A stretch of 64,000 nt of DNA from Streptomyces fuscichromogenes. GTDB lineage: Bacteria > Actinomycetota > Actinomycetes > Streptomycetales > Streptomycetaceae. Position numbers and translations under genes: made by a program. The stretch spans positions 159,571-223,570 of the forward strand of contig NZ_BMML01000017.1 in assembly GCF_014645815.1 (NCBI RefSeq), written 5' to 3'. Each line of letters starts with the position of its first letter. Position 1 is the first letter of the stretch. A model generated the notes under the pieces. The model did not search any database and had not been told where the DNA came from. It saw only the letters and a program-made list of their open reading frames with translations. This document shows, piece by piece, positions 1 to 7,848 of the stretch.

Positions 1-44
1 TCGGCGACTGCATCAAGGGCGCCAACGCGAGCGGGACCTGCTGA
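1..44 (+). CDS. C-terminal end of an unidentified protein
   Basis: An open frame enters from the left edge and ends with TGA at 42-44. Only 13 codons are visible, reading GDCIKGANASGTC. It lies 38 bp before the first TadE-like gene on the same strand, so it is probably another gene of the tad/Flp pilus locus, perhaps the small Flp pilin or a neighbour. The fragment is too short for family assignment. Confidence 0.45.
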   Translation, partial: GDCIKGANASGTC

Positions 45-82
45 GCGGACGTGCGACGACGGGGGCGACGGGGGCGACGGGG

Positions 83-535
83 ATGTCTGTGTGCGTGAGC
101 AGGGGGGTGCGCGGCTGGGTGCGCCGCCGGGCCGCGGCCGCGCGCGGCGACTCGGGGATGACCGCGATCGAGTTCGTGTTCCTCACCCCCGTCCTCTTCT
201 TCATGATCTTCGCGACGGTGCAGTTCGCGCTGTACTTCTTCGCCGACCACGTGGCCCAGGCGGCGGCCCAGGCCGGTGCCCGCAAGGCCCGTGCCACCGC
301 CGACGCGGAACCGGGCGCCTGGCGCGGCGAGGCCCAGGACGTGGTCGACTCCTACATCAGCCAACTCGGGCCGCAGCTGGTCCTGTCGCCCGACGTGAAG
401 ATGCTCCAGCCGGAACAGACCACGGTCGGCGTCGAGATCACGGCCCGTATCCCGACGGTGTTCCCGGGCCTCGACCTGACGGTGCACGCACGGTCGGCGG
501 GACCGGTGGAGCGGTTCGTGAAGGATGAGAACTAG
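83..535 (+). CDS. TadE family pseudopilin (pilus assembly)
   Basis: A 150-residue TadE-like minor pseudopilin of the tight-adherence (Tad/Flp) secretion system. After a short basic N-terminus comes a prepilin-type processing motif, G followed by MTAIEFVFLTPV at residues 25-37, with the conserved Glu five residues after the expected cleavage point. One hydrophobic helix runs from about 28 to 55, followed by a globular extracytoplasmic domain. It directly abuts the next TadE-like gene: the TAG stop ends at 535 and the ATG begins at 536. The matching prepilin peptidase is encoded at 6852-7775. The ATG at 83 is preceded by GACGGGG; a GTG four codons further on is an alternative start. Family assignment rests on the motif and topology. 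Confidence 0.8.
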   Translation: MSVCVSRGVRGWVRRRAAAARGDSGMTAIEFVFLTPVLFFMIFATVQFALYFFADHVAQAAAQAGARKARATADAEPGAWRGEAQDVVDSYISQLGPQLVLSPDVKMLQPEQTTVGVEITARIPTVFPGLDLTVHARSAGPVERFVKDEN

Positions 536-961
536 ATGCCGTCCGTGCAGGAAAGAGCCGGAGCCCGGTACGACGACCGGGGTCTGTCCACCGTCGAGGT
601 CGTCATCCTCGCCCCGGTGATGATCCTGTTCATCCTCGTCCTGGTCGCCTTCGGCCAACTCGTGGACGGGCGGGGCGCGCTGGACGGCGCGGCGCGCGAC
701 GCGGCCCGTGCCGGCTCCATCCAGAAGGACCACGCCACGGCCATGTCCGAGGCCCGCAAGGCGGCCGAGGCGGACCTGTCCGACGTCTGCTCGGGGCCGG
801 TCTCCGTCGTCCAGACCAGCGCGGGCTTCGAGTCCGGCACCATCTTCTCGGTCGAGGTGAGCTGCGAGGTGCGGGGCCTGGCCATGCTGGGCCTGGACAT
901 CCCGACCACCCTGTCCTCGACGTTCTCCTCGCCCCTCGACCCGTTCCGGAGGGCGGCATGA
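536..961 (+). CDS. TadE family pseudopilin, second copy
   Basis: A 141-residue TadE-like protein. The processing site is visible as G followed by LSTVEVVILAPV at about residues 19-31, again with Glu at +5, then a single membrane helix and a soluble domain of about 90 residues with two cysteines (DVC and SCEV) that could form a disulfide outside the cell. Its start codon follows the stop of the upstream pseudopilin without a gap, and it overlaps the next gene by four bases (ATGA), so the three genes are translationally coupled. It probably forms part of the pilus-initiating minor pilin complex with its neighbours. Confidence 0.8.
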   Translation: MPSVQERAGARYDDRGLSTVEVVILAPVMILFILVLVAFGQLVDGRGALDGAARDAARAGSIQKDHATAMSEARKAAEADLSDVCSGPVSVVQTSAGFESGTIFSVEVSCEVRGLAMLGLDIPTTLSSTFSSPLDPFRRAA

Positions 962-1419
962 TCCTCGCGGTGCTGCGCACCTGGTGGACCGCCCGCCGGC
1001 TCCGTCTCGACGACCGGGGCTCCGGCGCCGGTGCGGTCATCATCTTCGCCCTGGTCTTCCTCACCCTGTCCGCGTTCGTCATCGACGGCGGCCTGTCCAT
1101 CTCCAAGCGCGAACGGGCCGCCGACATCGCGGAACAGGCGGCCCGTTACGCCGCCCAGGACATCGACAAGGAGAAGCTGTACGAGAACCAGGGCGCGGCG
1201 CCGATCAACTTCCAGGACTGCGACGCCCGGGTGAAGACCTTCGCCCGCGAGATGAACATGTCCACCGCCGACGTCGCGGGCACGCACTGTGTCACCGCCG
1301 ACGCCCAACAGGTCCAGGTCGAGGTCCAGTTGACGTACGAGCCGGTGTTCACGGGCATGTTCTACGGCGGCGCGATCGTGGTGCACGGCGAGGCGACGGC
1401 CGAGAACGAGGTCGGCTAG
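958..1419 (+). CDS. TadG/Flp-associated membrane protein (TadE-like)
   Basis: A 153-residue protein starting at an ATG that overlaps the previous stop (ATGA). It has a basic N-terminus, one hydrophobic segment at roughly residues 24-45 (AVIIFALVFLTLSAFVIDGG), and an extracytoplasmic domain with two cysteines. The motif after the helix, SISKRERAADIAEQAARYAAQ, is typical of the TadG_N/Flp-assembly region in actinobacterial tad loci. It lacks the von Willebrand domain of full TadG, so it is a short version. It is the last plus-strand gene of this part of the cluster; a repeat tract and a minus-strand sigma gene follow. Confidence 0.65.
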   Translation: MILAVLRTWWTARRLRLDDRGSGAGAVIIFALVFLTLSAFVIDGGLSISKRERAADIAEQAARYAAQDIDKEKLYENQGAAPINFQDCDARVKTFAREMNMSTADVAGTHCVTADAQQVQVEVQLTYEPVFTGMFYGGAIVVHGEATAENEVG

Positions 1420-1441
1420 GCGCTCCGCCGGAAGTGCCGCG

Positions 1442-1510
1442 CTGTGCCGTCTGCCGTCTGCCGTCTGCCGTCTGCCGTCTGCCTTCTGCCTTCTGCCTTC
1501 TGCCCTCTGT
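1442..1510. repeat. Heptanucleotide tandem repeat
   Basis: About nine consecutive copies of a 7-bp unit, five of CTGCCGT passing into three or four of CTGCCTT. They lie between the TadG-like stop and the 3' end of the sigma gene. Non-coding, with no strong potential as a regular hairpin. Such tracts are prone to slippage. Confidence 0.85.
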
Positions 1511-1532
1511 CGTCCGCGGCGCCGTCGTGGCT

Positions 1533-1567
1533 GGTCGCGCAGTTCCCCGCGCCCCTGAAGGGGCGCT
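1533..1567 (-). terminator. Post-stop hairpin element, copy 1
   Basis: A 35-bp element containing the perfect palindrome GCGCCCCTGAAGGGGCGC (1549-1566). Read on the minus strand it begins 9 bp after the stop codon of the ECF sigma gene. The same element, with two mismatches, lies on the plus strand at 9511-9545, also just after a stop codon. Both stem and flank are conserved, which fits a dispersed terminator or 3'-end stabiliser. There is no U-tract, as is common for Streptomyces terminators. Confidence 0.75.
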
Positions 1568-1575
1568 GGACCCGC

Positions 1576-3081
1576 TCAGGCGTCGGGGGCGGTCCGGCCC
1601 CCGTCTCCGTGGGTACGACCGTGGCCGTGGCCGTGGCCGTGGCCGTGCCGGGGTGGGCAGTCGTCGTCGGGCGGTGTGACCGGATCCGGGTCGGACGGCG
1701 CCGGGGCGGGGTCCGTGACGGGCGGCGGGTCCACGGGAGTCGGGTCCACGGGGTCCGACGGCTCCACCGGGGGATCGCTGGGCTGCGTCGGTTCGGTCGG
1801 CTGAACCGGGGGAGTGGGGTCCGGGTCCGTGGGCGTGGTGGGTGGCGTCGGATCCGTGGTCACCGGCGGAGTGCCGCCCCCGGTCCGGTCGCCGCCGCCG
1901 TCGTCATCGCCGCCGCCGCTCGACGTCGGCGGCTGCGTCGTGGCCTCGGACGGGGACGCGGCCGCCGTCGTACCGGCGTCACCCGTGCCCCGCGGCCGTA
2001 CCGTCTCCGTCTCCGGCCGTCCGCCGCCCTGCCGGGGCGTCGCCGTCGGCCCGGTGGCGGGTGCGTCCTGCGGGACCGTCGGCTGTACGGCCACCGGGAC
2101 CTGGGTCACCGGCGCGTCGGCGACCGGTGTCCGCTGGGCGGGGACGGACCGGCCCGGACCGAGTATCAGCACCAGCACCAGCGCCGCCGCGCCGGCCGCC
2201 ATCGCCCCCGCCGCGACCGCCAGCGGCACCTTCGTACCGCCGACACCGGTGGCCTGTCGTACGCCGTGCAGGAATCCGCTCGCGCCCCCGCCCGCGTGAC
2301 CGCCCGCCGAGGCCCCGGCGGCGGTCAGGGTCAGCAGGAACCGGCCGGCCGTACCGCCCACCGCGAACACCAGCAGGGCCGGGCCGACGAGGGCGGGGAG
2401 CCGGTCGTTGGCGCTCATCAGGGCGGCGAGCCGGGCCCGGCAGTCCTCGCAGGCGTCCACATGGCCGAGCAGCCGGTCGGACTGACGTTCCGTCGCCGCG
2501 CCGCGCACGTACGCGGGCATCCGGCTCCAGTGCACCTGGCAGGCGGGGTCGTCCGGGGCTCCGGTCTGGGTGCGCAGGAAGGCCTGCCGCATCCCCTCCC
2601 GGGCGCGGTGCAACAGGACGGCGGTGGCACCCTCCTTGGTGCCCAGCTGCGGCCCGATCTGCGCCAGCGGCTGGCCCTCCGCCTCGGCCAGCCAGAGGGC
2701 CTTGACCCAGCGTTCGGGCAGCTGGGCCAGTACCCGCACGAGCAGATCGACGGAGGACACGTGCTCGGCGGGGTCGTCGCCGTGGTGGCCGGGCTCGGCC
2801 TGCTCGTCGTCGTGGGGGTCGCGGGGCATCTCGCGCGCGGTGCTGCTCGCCGCGTACGCGAGGTGCCGGACGGTCGTCGTCAGGTACGCCGAGACGTTGT
2901 CGATCTCGTGCCCCTCGGCCAGCCGTCGCCAGACCCTGAAGTGCGCCTCGGCGACGAGGTCTTCGGCGACCCAGGCGTTCCGGGTGAGGGAGCGCGCGTA
3001 CGCGACGAGACGCGGCTGCTGTTCCTCGTAGATCCGGGCGTAGGCGGTGCTGCTGATCACTGCAGAGGAACCGTCGTGCAT
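1576..3081 (-). CDS. ECF sigma factor with fused zinc-finger/membrane anti-sigma region
   Basis: A 501-residue protein. Residues about 12-80 are a sigma-70 region 2 and about 112-168 a region 4 helix-turn-helix (LAQIGPQLGTKEGATAVLLH), giving promoter recognition and core RNA polymerase binding. Downstream is a zinc anti-sigma motif, H207-x3-C211-x2-C214, then two hydrophobic segments at about 229-254 and 285-308, and a 190-residue Pro/Thr/Asp-rich tail ending in a run of His-Gly dipeptides. Sensor, anti-sigma and sigma parts are therefore on one polypeptide, as in the ECF52/ECF53-type groups of actinobacteria. The ATG at 3081 is preceded by GGAG; a longer frame upstream lacks a good ribosome site. 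It is divergent from the SsgA-like gene. The inducing signal is unknown; the tail could bind a ligand or metal outside the cell. Confidence 0.85.
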   Translation of the reverse strand: MHDGSSAVISSTAYARIYEEQQPRLVAYARSLTRNAWVAEDLVAEAHFRVWRRLAEGHEIDNVSAYLTTTVRHLAYAASSTAREMPRDPHDDEQAEPGHHGDDPAEHVSSVDLLVRVLAQLPERWVKALWLAEAEGQPLAQIGPQLGTKEGATAVLLHRAREGMRQAFLRTQTGAPDDPACQVHWSRMPAYVRGAATERQSDRLLGHVDACEDCRARLAALMSANDRLPALVGPALLVFAVGGTAGRFLLTLTAAGASAGGHAGGGASGFLHGVRQATGVGGTKVPLAVAAGAMAAGAAALVLVLILGPGRSVPAQRTPVADAPVTQVPVAVQPTVPQDAPATGPTATPRQGGGRPETETVRPRGTGDAGTTAAASPSEATTQPPTSSGGGDDDGGGDRTGGGTPPVTTDPTPPTTPTDPDPTPPVQPTEPTQPSDPPVEPSDPVDPTPVDPPPVTDPAPAPSDPDPVTPPDDDCPPRHGHGHGHGHGRTHGDGGRTAPDA

Positions 3082-3139
3082 GGCGGAACGCTCCAGTTGC
3101 CGGCGCGGGGGCGGGAGAAGGTTTGTCAGAGTAGATGAC

Positions 3140-3203
3140 GAAACTTTCAAGCAAAGTTTCAAGCGCATGGGAAAGTGACACAAGTCACTCAAGTCGCTTG
3201 TGT
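3140..3203. promoter_or_regulatory. Two inverted repeats in the sigma/ssg divergent promoter region
   Basis: The 197-bp space between the divergent sigma and SsgA-like genes is AT-richer than its surroundings. It holds a perfect 8-bp inverted repeat GAAACTTT-caagc-AAAGTTTC (3140-3160) and a 7-bp one, ACACAAG-N12-CTTGTGT (3178-3203), with two CAAGTC direct repeats inside the latter. These are candidate operators or promoter elements for one or both genes. No -10/-35 pair was assigned. Confidence 0.5.
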
Positions 3204-3278
3204 TTCCCGCGTAATGAGCCGGGCGTCAGCCGCTCTCCCTTGTACGACGGCCCACCACCGCACCCCCGGAGACGACCC

Positions 3279-3629
3279 GTGCCCATCACGCTCGAACAGC
3301 CCACCGGCGCCCGCCTGCTCACCGCCGACGAACAGGAGGTGGCGGTCCCCGCGACGCTCCGCTACACCTCGGCCGACCCGCAGTCCGTGCACTTCGTCTT
3401 CCCGCCGTGGATCTCCCTGGACGGCGAGGAGGTCACCTGGTCCTTCGCGCGGGCTCTGCTGGAGAAGGGGCTGGCGGGTCCGGCCGCGCTCGGCAACGTA
3501 CAGGTGCGGCCGTACGGCGACGCCCGCACGGTCGTCGAACTCCGGGCGGCGGAGGGGGTGGCGGCGATCAGCTTCCCGACCTCCGCCCTCTCCCGCTTCC
3601 TGCTGTCCTCGCTGCGGGTCGGCGGATGA
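3279..3629 (+). CDS. SsgA/SsgB-like sporulation and cell division regulator
   Basis: A 116-residue SsgA-like protein (SALP). The conserved core is visible: VPATLRYTSADPQSVHFVF, EVTWSFARALLEKGL and a C-terminal FPTSALSRFLLSS segment, matching the SsgB layout in which the protein helps position FtsZ during sporulation septation. The GTG start at 3279 has GGAG seven bases upstream; an in-frame ATG at 3135 lies inside the divergent promoter and has no homologous sequence after it. It is transcribed away from the ECF sigma gene. Which SALP paralogue it is (A to G) cannot be decided here. Confidence 0.8.
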   Translation: MPITLEQPTGARLLTADEQEVAVPATLRYTSADPQSVHFVFPPWISLDGEEVTWSFARALLEKGLAGPAALGNVQVRPYGDARTVVELRAAEGVAAISFPTSALSRFLLSSLRVGG

Positions 3630-3849
3630 CGGATTGTGCGGGGCGCGTGGAGGGGGCGTGTGCGGATCGGGTGGTGATAACTCCGGCCAATGGGGGATGG
3701 GTTGGTGAAACCGGTTAATTCGGGCGGTCGTTCGTCGTTCCACCCCTTCGACGCTGTCGGTGCCAGTCAATAGGATCGTCAAGGGGACCTCGGCTGGCTC
3801 GGTGTGCCCCCGGCCCACTCCTTCCGCACACGACCCCGGGACACCCGCC

Positions 3850-6800
3850 ATGGCGCGACGCAGCACATCAGGCTCGACGGGAGGACCGGCGGGGACCGGT
3901 CCCTCGGGTCCGCGGAACCGGACCCCGCAGCCGGTGCGGTTGCGTCGGCGCACGTTCGGGGACGTCCTCAAGGCGTTCCTCGCCTTCGTGGTGCTGCTCG
4001 TCCTCGTCGTCGGTGTCCCCGGCGCCCTCGCCGTGTCCGTCGGCTGGCCGCTGCCGCACAGCGCGCCCAAGATGGAATGGCTGTCGCAGCCGATCGGCGT
4101 CGACGTGTTCCTGAACACCCTGACCGTCGTCGTGTGGCTGGCCTGGGCCCAGTTCACGGCCTGCGTGCTGGTCGAGGTCAAGGCCGCCGTCTCCGGAGTC
4201 GGCCTGCCCGGCCGGGTTCCCGGGTCCGGTCCCAGCCAGCTGCTCGCCCGCCAGCTCGTCGCCGCACTGCTGCTCGTCGGCGCCACCGCCGCCAGCTTCA
4301 CCCCGGGCCTCTCCCAGCTCGGCCACAGCCTGGAGGGCAACCAACGGGGCACGGTGGCCACCGCCCAGGCGACCCCCGGCATCCTCGTCCAGCAGCAGGA
4401 GCAGGCCAAGAGCACCGCCGCCGCCCTCGCCGAGCAGGCGAGCCATGCCGCCGCCCAGGCCGAACAGGGCTCCGCCACCACGCACGGCGCGACGAAGTAC
4501 TACCGGATCCAGCCGCCCGAGGGCCGCCACCACGACTCCCTGTGGGAGATAGCGCAACGCCACCTCGGCGACGGCCGCCGGTACAAGGAGATCTACGAGC
4601 TCAACAAGGACCGCACCCAGCCCGACGGCTCCCGGCTCTCCGAGGCCAGCCTCATCCGGCCCGGCTGGATCATGGAGATGCCCGGCGACGCGCACGGCGG
4701 CGAACTCGTCGAGAACCCCGACGCGCACGTCTCCCCGGAGGTCCGGCAGCAGGTCGGCGACTACGCGAGGACCGGCGACCACGCCCAGCGGCGGGGCGGT
4801 GGACAGCACGCGGGCGAGGACGGCGCCACCGCGCAGATCACCGTGCCGAGCCGGCGCCCGGCCGGCGGCGACGACGCCGGCACCCCCGCAGCACATGCGA
4901 CCCCCGCCCACGCCTCCTCGTCCACCTCCACCTCCACCTCCACCTCCACCTCCTCCTCTTCTTCCTCCTCCTTCGGTCTGTCCGAGGCCCTGCTCGGTGC
5001 GCCCCTGCTCGCCGCCGGTCTGCTCGCCGCCCTCGGCCGCCGGCGCCGGCAGACCCTGTGGCAGTCGGCGCTCGGAGCCGTCGGCGGCCACCGCGGTATG
5101 GAACCGCCGACCCCGACCGGCGACGCCCAGGACGTCCAGGACGCGCTGCTGGTCGGCGCCGACCCGGAGGGCGTACGACTGCTGGACCGGTCGCTCCGCG
5201 GCCTCGCCGCCGCCCTCACCGCCGAGTCCCGCTCGCTCCCCGTCGTCTACGCGGCCTGGCTCAGCCACGGCGACCTGCATCTGCAACTCGCCCAGCCGGC
5301 CGGGAAACCCCCGGCGCCCTGGACGCTCGGCCAGGACCAGACGTTCTGGACGCTGTCCCGCGCGGACGCCGAGCACTACGAGGACACCGACGCCGCGGCC
5401 CCGTACCCCGGTCTGGTCAGCCTCGGCACCATGGACGACTCGCGGCTGCTGCTCAACCTGGAGGCCGTCCCCGGCATCGTCTCGCTGAGCGGCCGGGAGG
5501 CCGACCGGGCGGCCGTGTTCGCCTCCGTGGCCGCCGAACTCGCCACCAACGGCTGGTCGGACCGGATGACCATCACCCTGGTCGGCTTCGGCGCGGACCT
5601 CACCCCGCTCGCCCCCAACCGGCTGCGCCATCTCGACGACGTGGAGGCGCTGTTCGAGACGATGGAGGCGGAGACCCGGCAGCGGCGCGGCGCGCTGGGC
5701 GCCGCCGACCACCAGTCGGTCCTCACCGGCCGGACCGGGCCCGCCCAGCACACCCGCTGGGCGCCGAACCTGGTCCTCCTCGCCACCCAGCCGTCCGCCG
5801 AGGACGCGCTGCGCCTGGCCGAACTCGCCGCGGATGCCGGCCGGCTGGGCATCGGCTACCTGGTCGGCAGCGAGAGCGACGACCTGCCCGGCGCCGCCTG
5901 GGCGATGGAGATCACCCCGGACGGCAGGCTCCTCGCCCCGCTCCTCGGCCTCGAACTCCAGGCCCAGCTGCTGCCCGCGGTCCAGCAGCGCGCGGTCGTC
6001 GAACTCTTCGTGGAGGCCGACCCCGAGCGCGACCCGGACGGGCCCACCACCACCCCGCCGTTCCTCGTCGACATCAGCGAACAGGGCCGTCCCGCGGTGT
6101 ACGCGCGGCTCGTCGGACCGTACGAGATCATCGGCCTGGACACCCCCGACGGCGAGCGCAGCCCCCTCCTCCACGAGGCCCTCGCCCTTCTCCTCCTGCA
6201 CCGCGAGGGCGTGCACCCGCGCGTGCTGTCGTCCGCGCTGTGGCCGCGGGGTGTGCCGGACGACGTCCGTGACGCCCTTCTGGAGCGGCTGCGCGGCTGG
6301 CTCGGCACCGACCCCGACGGCAGCGCCCGGCTGGGCGCCGACGCGGCCGGCCGTCTCACGCTCGCCAAGTCGGTGGTCTCCGACCTGGACGTCCTGCGCT
6401 CCCTCTACCACGAGGCCACCCAGGGCAGGGGAGTCGAGAGCCGGGCGGTCCGCGGCCGCCTCCTCACCGACGCGCTCGTCCTGGTGCGCGGTCCGCTGCT
6501 CGCCGACCGCGCGGAGGGCCGCTACCGCTGGCTCACCCACGAGATCATCGACGCCCAGCTGCCGCTCCTCGTCGCCGACATCGGCCTCGCGCTGTCCGCG
6601 TTCCACCTGGAGAAGGACCGTGCGGAGAAGGCGATCGAGGCGCTCGGCGCGGCCCTGAGGACCGCCCCGGCGGACGAGCGCCTCTGGAACGAGCTGCTGC
6701 GGGCCACGCACGCCACCGGCGACCCGGACCGGCTGCGCGCCCTCGCCGCCGACCTCGTCGCCCGCAGTGGCGCGCGCGGTCTGCCCCCGCGCACCGAGGC

Positions 6801-6855
6801 ACTCCTCGACGAACTCCTGCCGACCTGGCGCGACAGCGCCGCCGCGACCGGATGA
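3850..6855 (+). CDS. LysM and BTAD domain membrane protein of the tad region
   Basis: A protein of about 1001 residues. After a basic N-terminus come two or three membrane helices (about 39-62, 82-106, 137-155), a coiled, Gln/Ala-rich stretch, a LysM peptidoglycan-binding domain (about 217-278), a Ser/Thr tract, and another hydrophobic helix (about 376-398) followed by RRRR. The large C-terminal part ends in a bacterial transcriptional activator domain (about 770-985, TPR-like), as in SARP/AfsR regulators but with no recognisable OmpR-type DNA-binding domain. It overlaps the prepilin peptidase gene by four bases (ATGA), tying it to the pilus locus. It may link cell-wall binding to pilus assembly or signalling. 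The start is uncertain: ATG 3850 was chosen, and GTG 3760 is possible. Confidence 0.75.
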   Translation: MARRSTSGSTGGPAGTGPSGPRNRTPQPVRLRRRTFGDVLKAFLAFVVLLVLVVGVPGALAVSVGWPLPHSAPKMEWLSQPIGVDVFLNTLTVVVWLAWAQFTACVLVEVKAAVSGVGLPGRVPGSGPSQLLARQLVAALLLVGATAASFTPGLSQLGHSLEGNQRGTVATAQATPGILVQQQEQAKSTAAALAEQASHAAAQAEQGSATTHGATKYYRIQPPEGRHHDSLWEIAQRHLGDGRRYKEIYELNKDRTQPDGSRLSEASLIRPGWIMEMPGDAHGGELVENPDAHVSPEVRQQVGDYARTGDHAQRRGGGQHAGEDGATAQITVPSRRPAGGDDAGTPAAHATPAHASSSTSTSTSTSTSSSSSSSFGLSEALLGAPLLAAGLLAALGRRRRQTLWQSALGAVGGHRGMEPPTPTGDAQDVQDALLVGADPEGVRLLDRSLRGLAAALTAESRSLPVVYAAWLSHGDLHLQLAQPAGKPPAPWTLGQDQTFWTLSRADAEHYEDTDAAAPYPGLVSLGTMDDSRLLLNLEAVPGIVSLSGREADRAAVFASVAAELATNGWSDRMTITLVGFGADLTPLAPNRLRHLDDVEALFETMEAETRQRRGALGAADHQSVLTGRTGPAQHTRWAPNLVLLATQPSAEDALRLAELAADAGRLGIGYLVGSESDDLPGAAWAMEITPDGRLLAPLLGLELQAQLLPAVQQRAVVELFVEADPERDPDGPTTTPPFLVDISEQGRPAVYARLVGPYEIIGLDTPDGERSPLLHEALALLLLHREGVHPRVLSSALWPRGVPDDVRDALLERLRGWLGTDPDGSARLGADAAGRLTLAKSVVSDLDVLRSLYHEATQGRGVESRAVRGRLLTDALVLVRGPLLADRAEGRYRWLTHEIIDAQLPLLVADIGLALSAFHLEKDRAEKAIEALGAALRTAPADERLWNELLRATHATGDPDRLRALAADLVARSGARGLPPRTEALLDELLPTWRDSAAATG

Positions 6856-7775
6856 CCGCCCTGGAGCTGGCCCTCCCGGCCGCCGCGGCCGTGTGGGGCG
6901 CGACGACCGGCGCCCTGCTGCCCCGCGCCGCGTACCGCTTCTCGGTCCCGGCGGGGGAGGACTGGCGGACGACCTGCCCCGTCGGTCACCCCGTCCAAGG
7001 CTGGCTGGGCCGCACCCCGTGCCACACCTGCGCGACCACCGCACCCCCCACCCACGAACCCGCGGCCGCCCCCACCGACGAACCTGCCCCCGCCGATGAA
7101 CCCGCGGCCGCCGACGGCGTGGACGCCCCACAGGGGCCACCCGCACCCGACGACGAAAGCCGCACGGGTGGTGCGGGTGGGAACACCAAAACCGCAACCA
7201 CCCACCCACCCGCACCCGCACCCGCACCCGCCCCCGGCCCCACCCCCGCCCCCCTCGCCCTCGCCACCGCACTGATCTGCGCAACCCTCGCCCTCACCAC
7301 CGGCACCCGCCCCGAACTCGCCGTCTGGCTGCTCCTCACCCCCGTCGGCGTACTCCTCGCCGTCGTCGACTTCCGCGTCCAGCGCCTCCCCGACCCCCTC
7401 ACCCTCCCCTTCGCCGCCACGGCCCTCGCCCTCCTCGGCGTGGCCGCCCTGCTCCCCGAGCACGCCGGCGACTGGCTCACCTCCCTCTACGCGGCCCTCG
7501 CCCTCGGCGCCGCCTACTTCGTCCTCTTCCTCGTCAACCCCGGCGGCATGGGCTTCGGCGACGTCAAGCTGGCCCTCGGCGTCGGCGCCGCCCTCGGCTG
7601 GTACGGCTGGCCCACCGTGCTGCTCGGCACCTTCGCCGGCTTCCTGCTCGGCGCCCTCTACGGCGGTGCGCTCGTCGCCGTACGGCGGGCCGGACGCAAG
7701 ACGGCGATCGCGTTCGGGCCGTTCCTGATCGCGGGCGCGTTCGCCGGGCTGCTGGTGGGGGCGTACACGGCCTGA
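6852..7775 (+). CDS. Prepilin peptidase (A24 aspartic leader peptidase)
   Basis: A 307-residue inner-membrane peptidase that cleaves the leader of Flp/TadE prepilins. Two catalytic aspartates are present, in VVDFRVQRLPD (about residue 173) and GFGDVKL (about residue 237), within a C-terminal bundle of six or more membrane helices. The N-terminus keeps a small cysteine cluster (CPVGH and PCHTC) but no methyltransferase domain. A long Pro/Ala/Asp-rich linker (about 62-125) separates the two parts. The start overlaps the LysM/BTAD gene stop (ATGA). Its substrates are probably the pseudopilins at 83-1419 and a pilin outside the window. Confidence 0.85.
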   Translation: MTALELALPAAAAVWGATTGALLPRAAYRFSVPAGEDWRTTCPVGHPVQGWLGRTPCHTCATTAPPTHEPAAAPTDEPAPADEPAAADGVDAPQGPPAPDDESRTGGAGGNTKTATTHPPAPAPAPAPGPTPAPLALATALICATLALTTGTRPELAVWLLLTPVGVLLAVVDFRVQRLPDPLTLPFAATALALLGVAALLPEHAGDWLTSLYAALALGAAYFVLFLVNPGGMGFGDVKLALGVGAALGWYGWPTVLLGTFAGFLLGALYGGALVAVRRAGRKTAIAFGPFLIAGAFAGLLVGAYTA

Positions 7776-7848
7776 GGTCGGGCCGTCCGAAGCGCTGGCG
7801 TAGGCTGGTTCGGTCCGTCCACGAGCCATTACGAAAGGGACGCGCCCG

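Noticed and set aside
1444..3138. Plus-strand open frame of 564 codons opposite the ECF sigma gene
   Set aside because: Starts in the heptanucleotide repeat and is antisense to clear sigma region 2 and 4 sequences.
3868..7284. Minus-strand open frame of 1138 codons opposite the LysM/BTAD and prepilin peptidase genes
   Set aside because: A GC-skew shadow; the plus strand has LysM, BTAD and peptidase motifs and the ATGA coupling.
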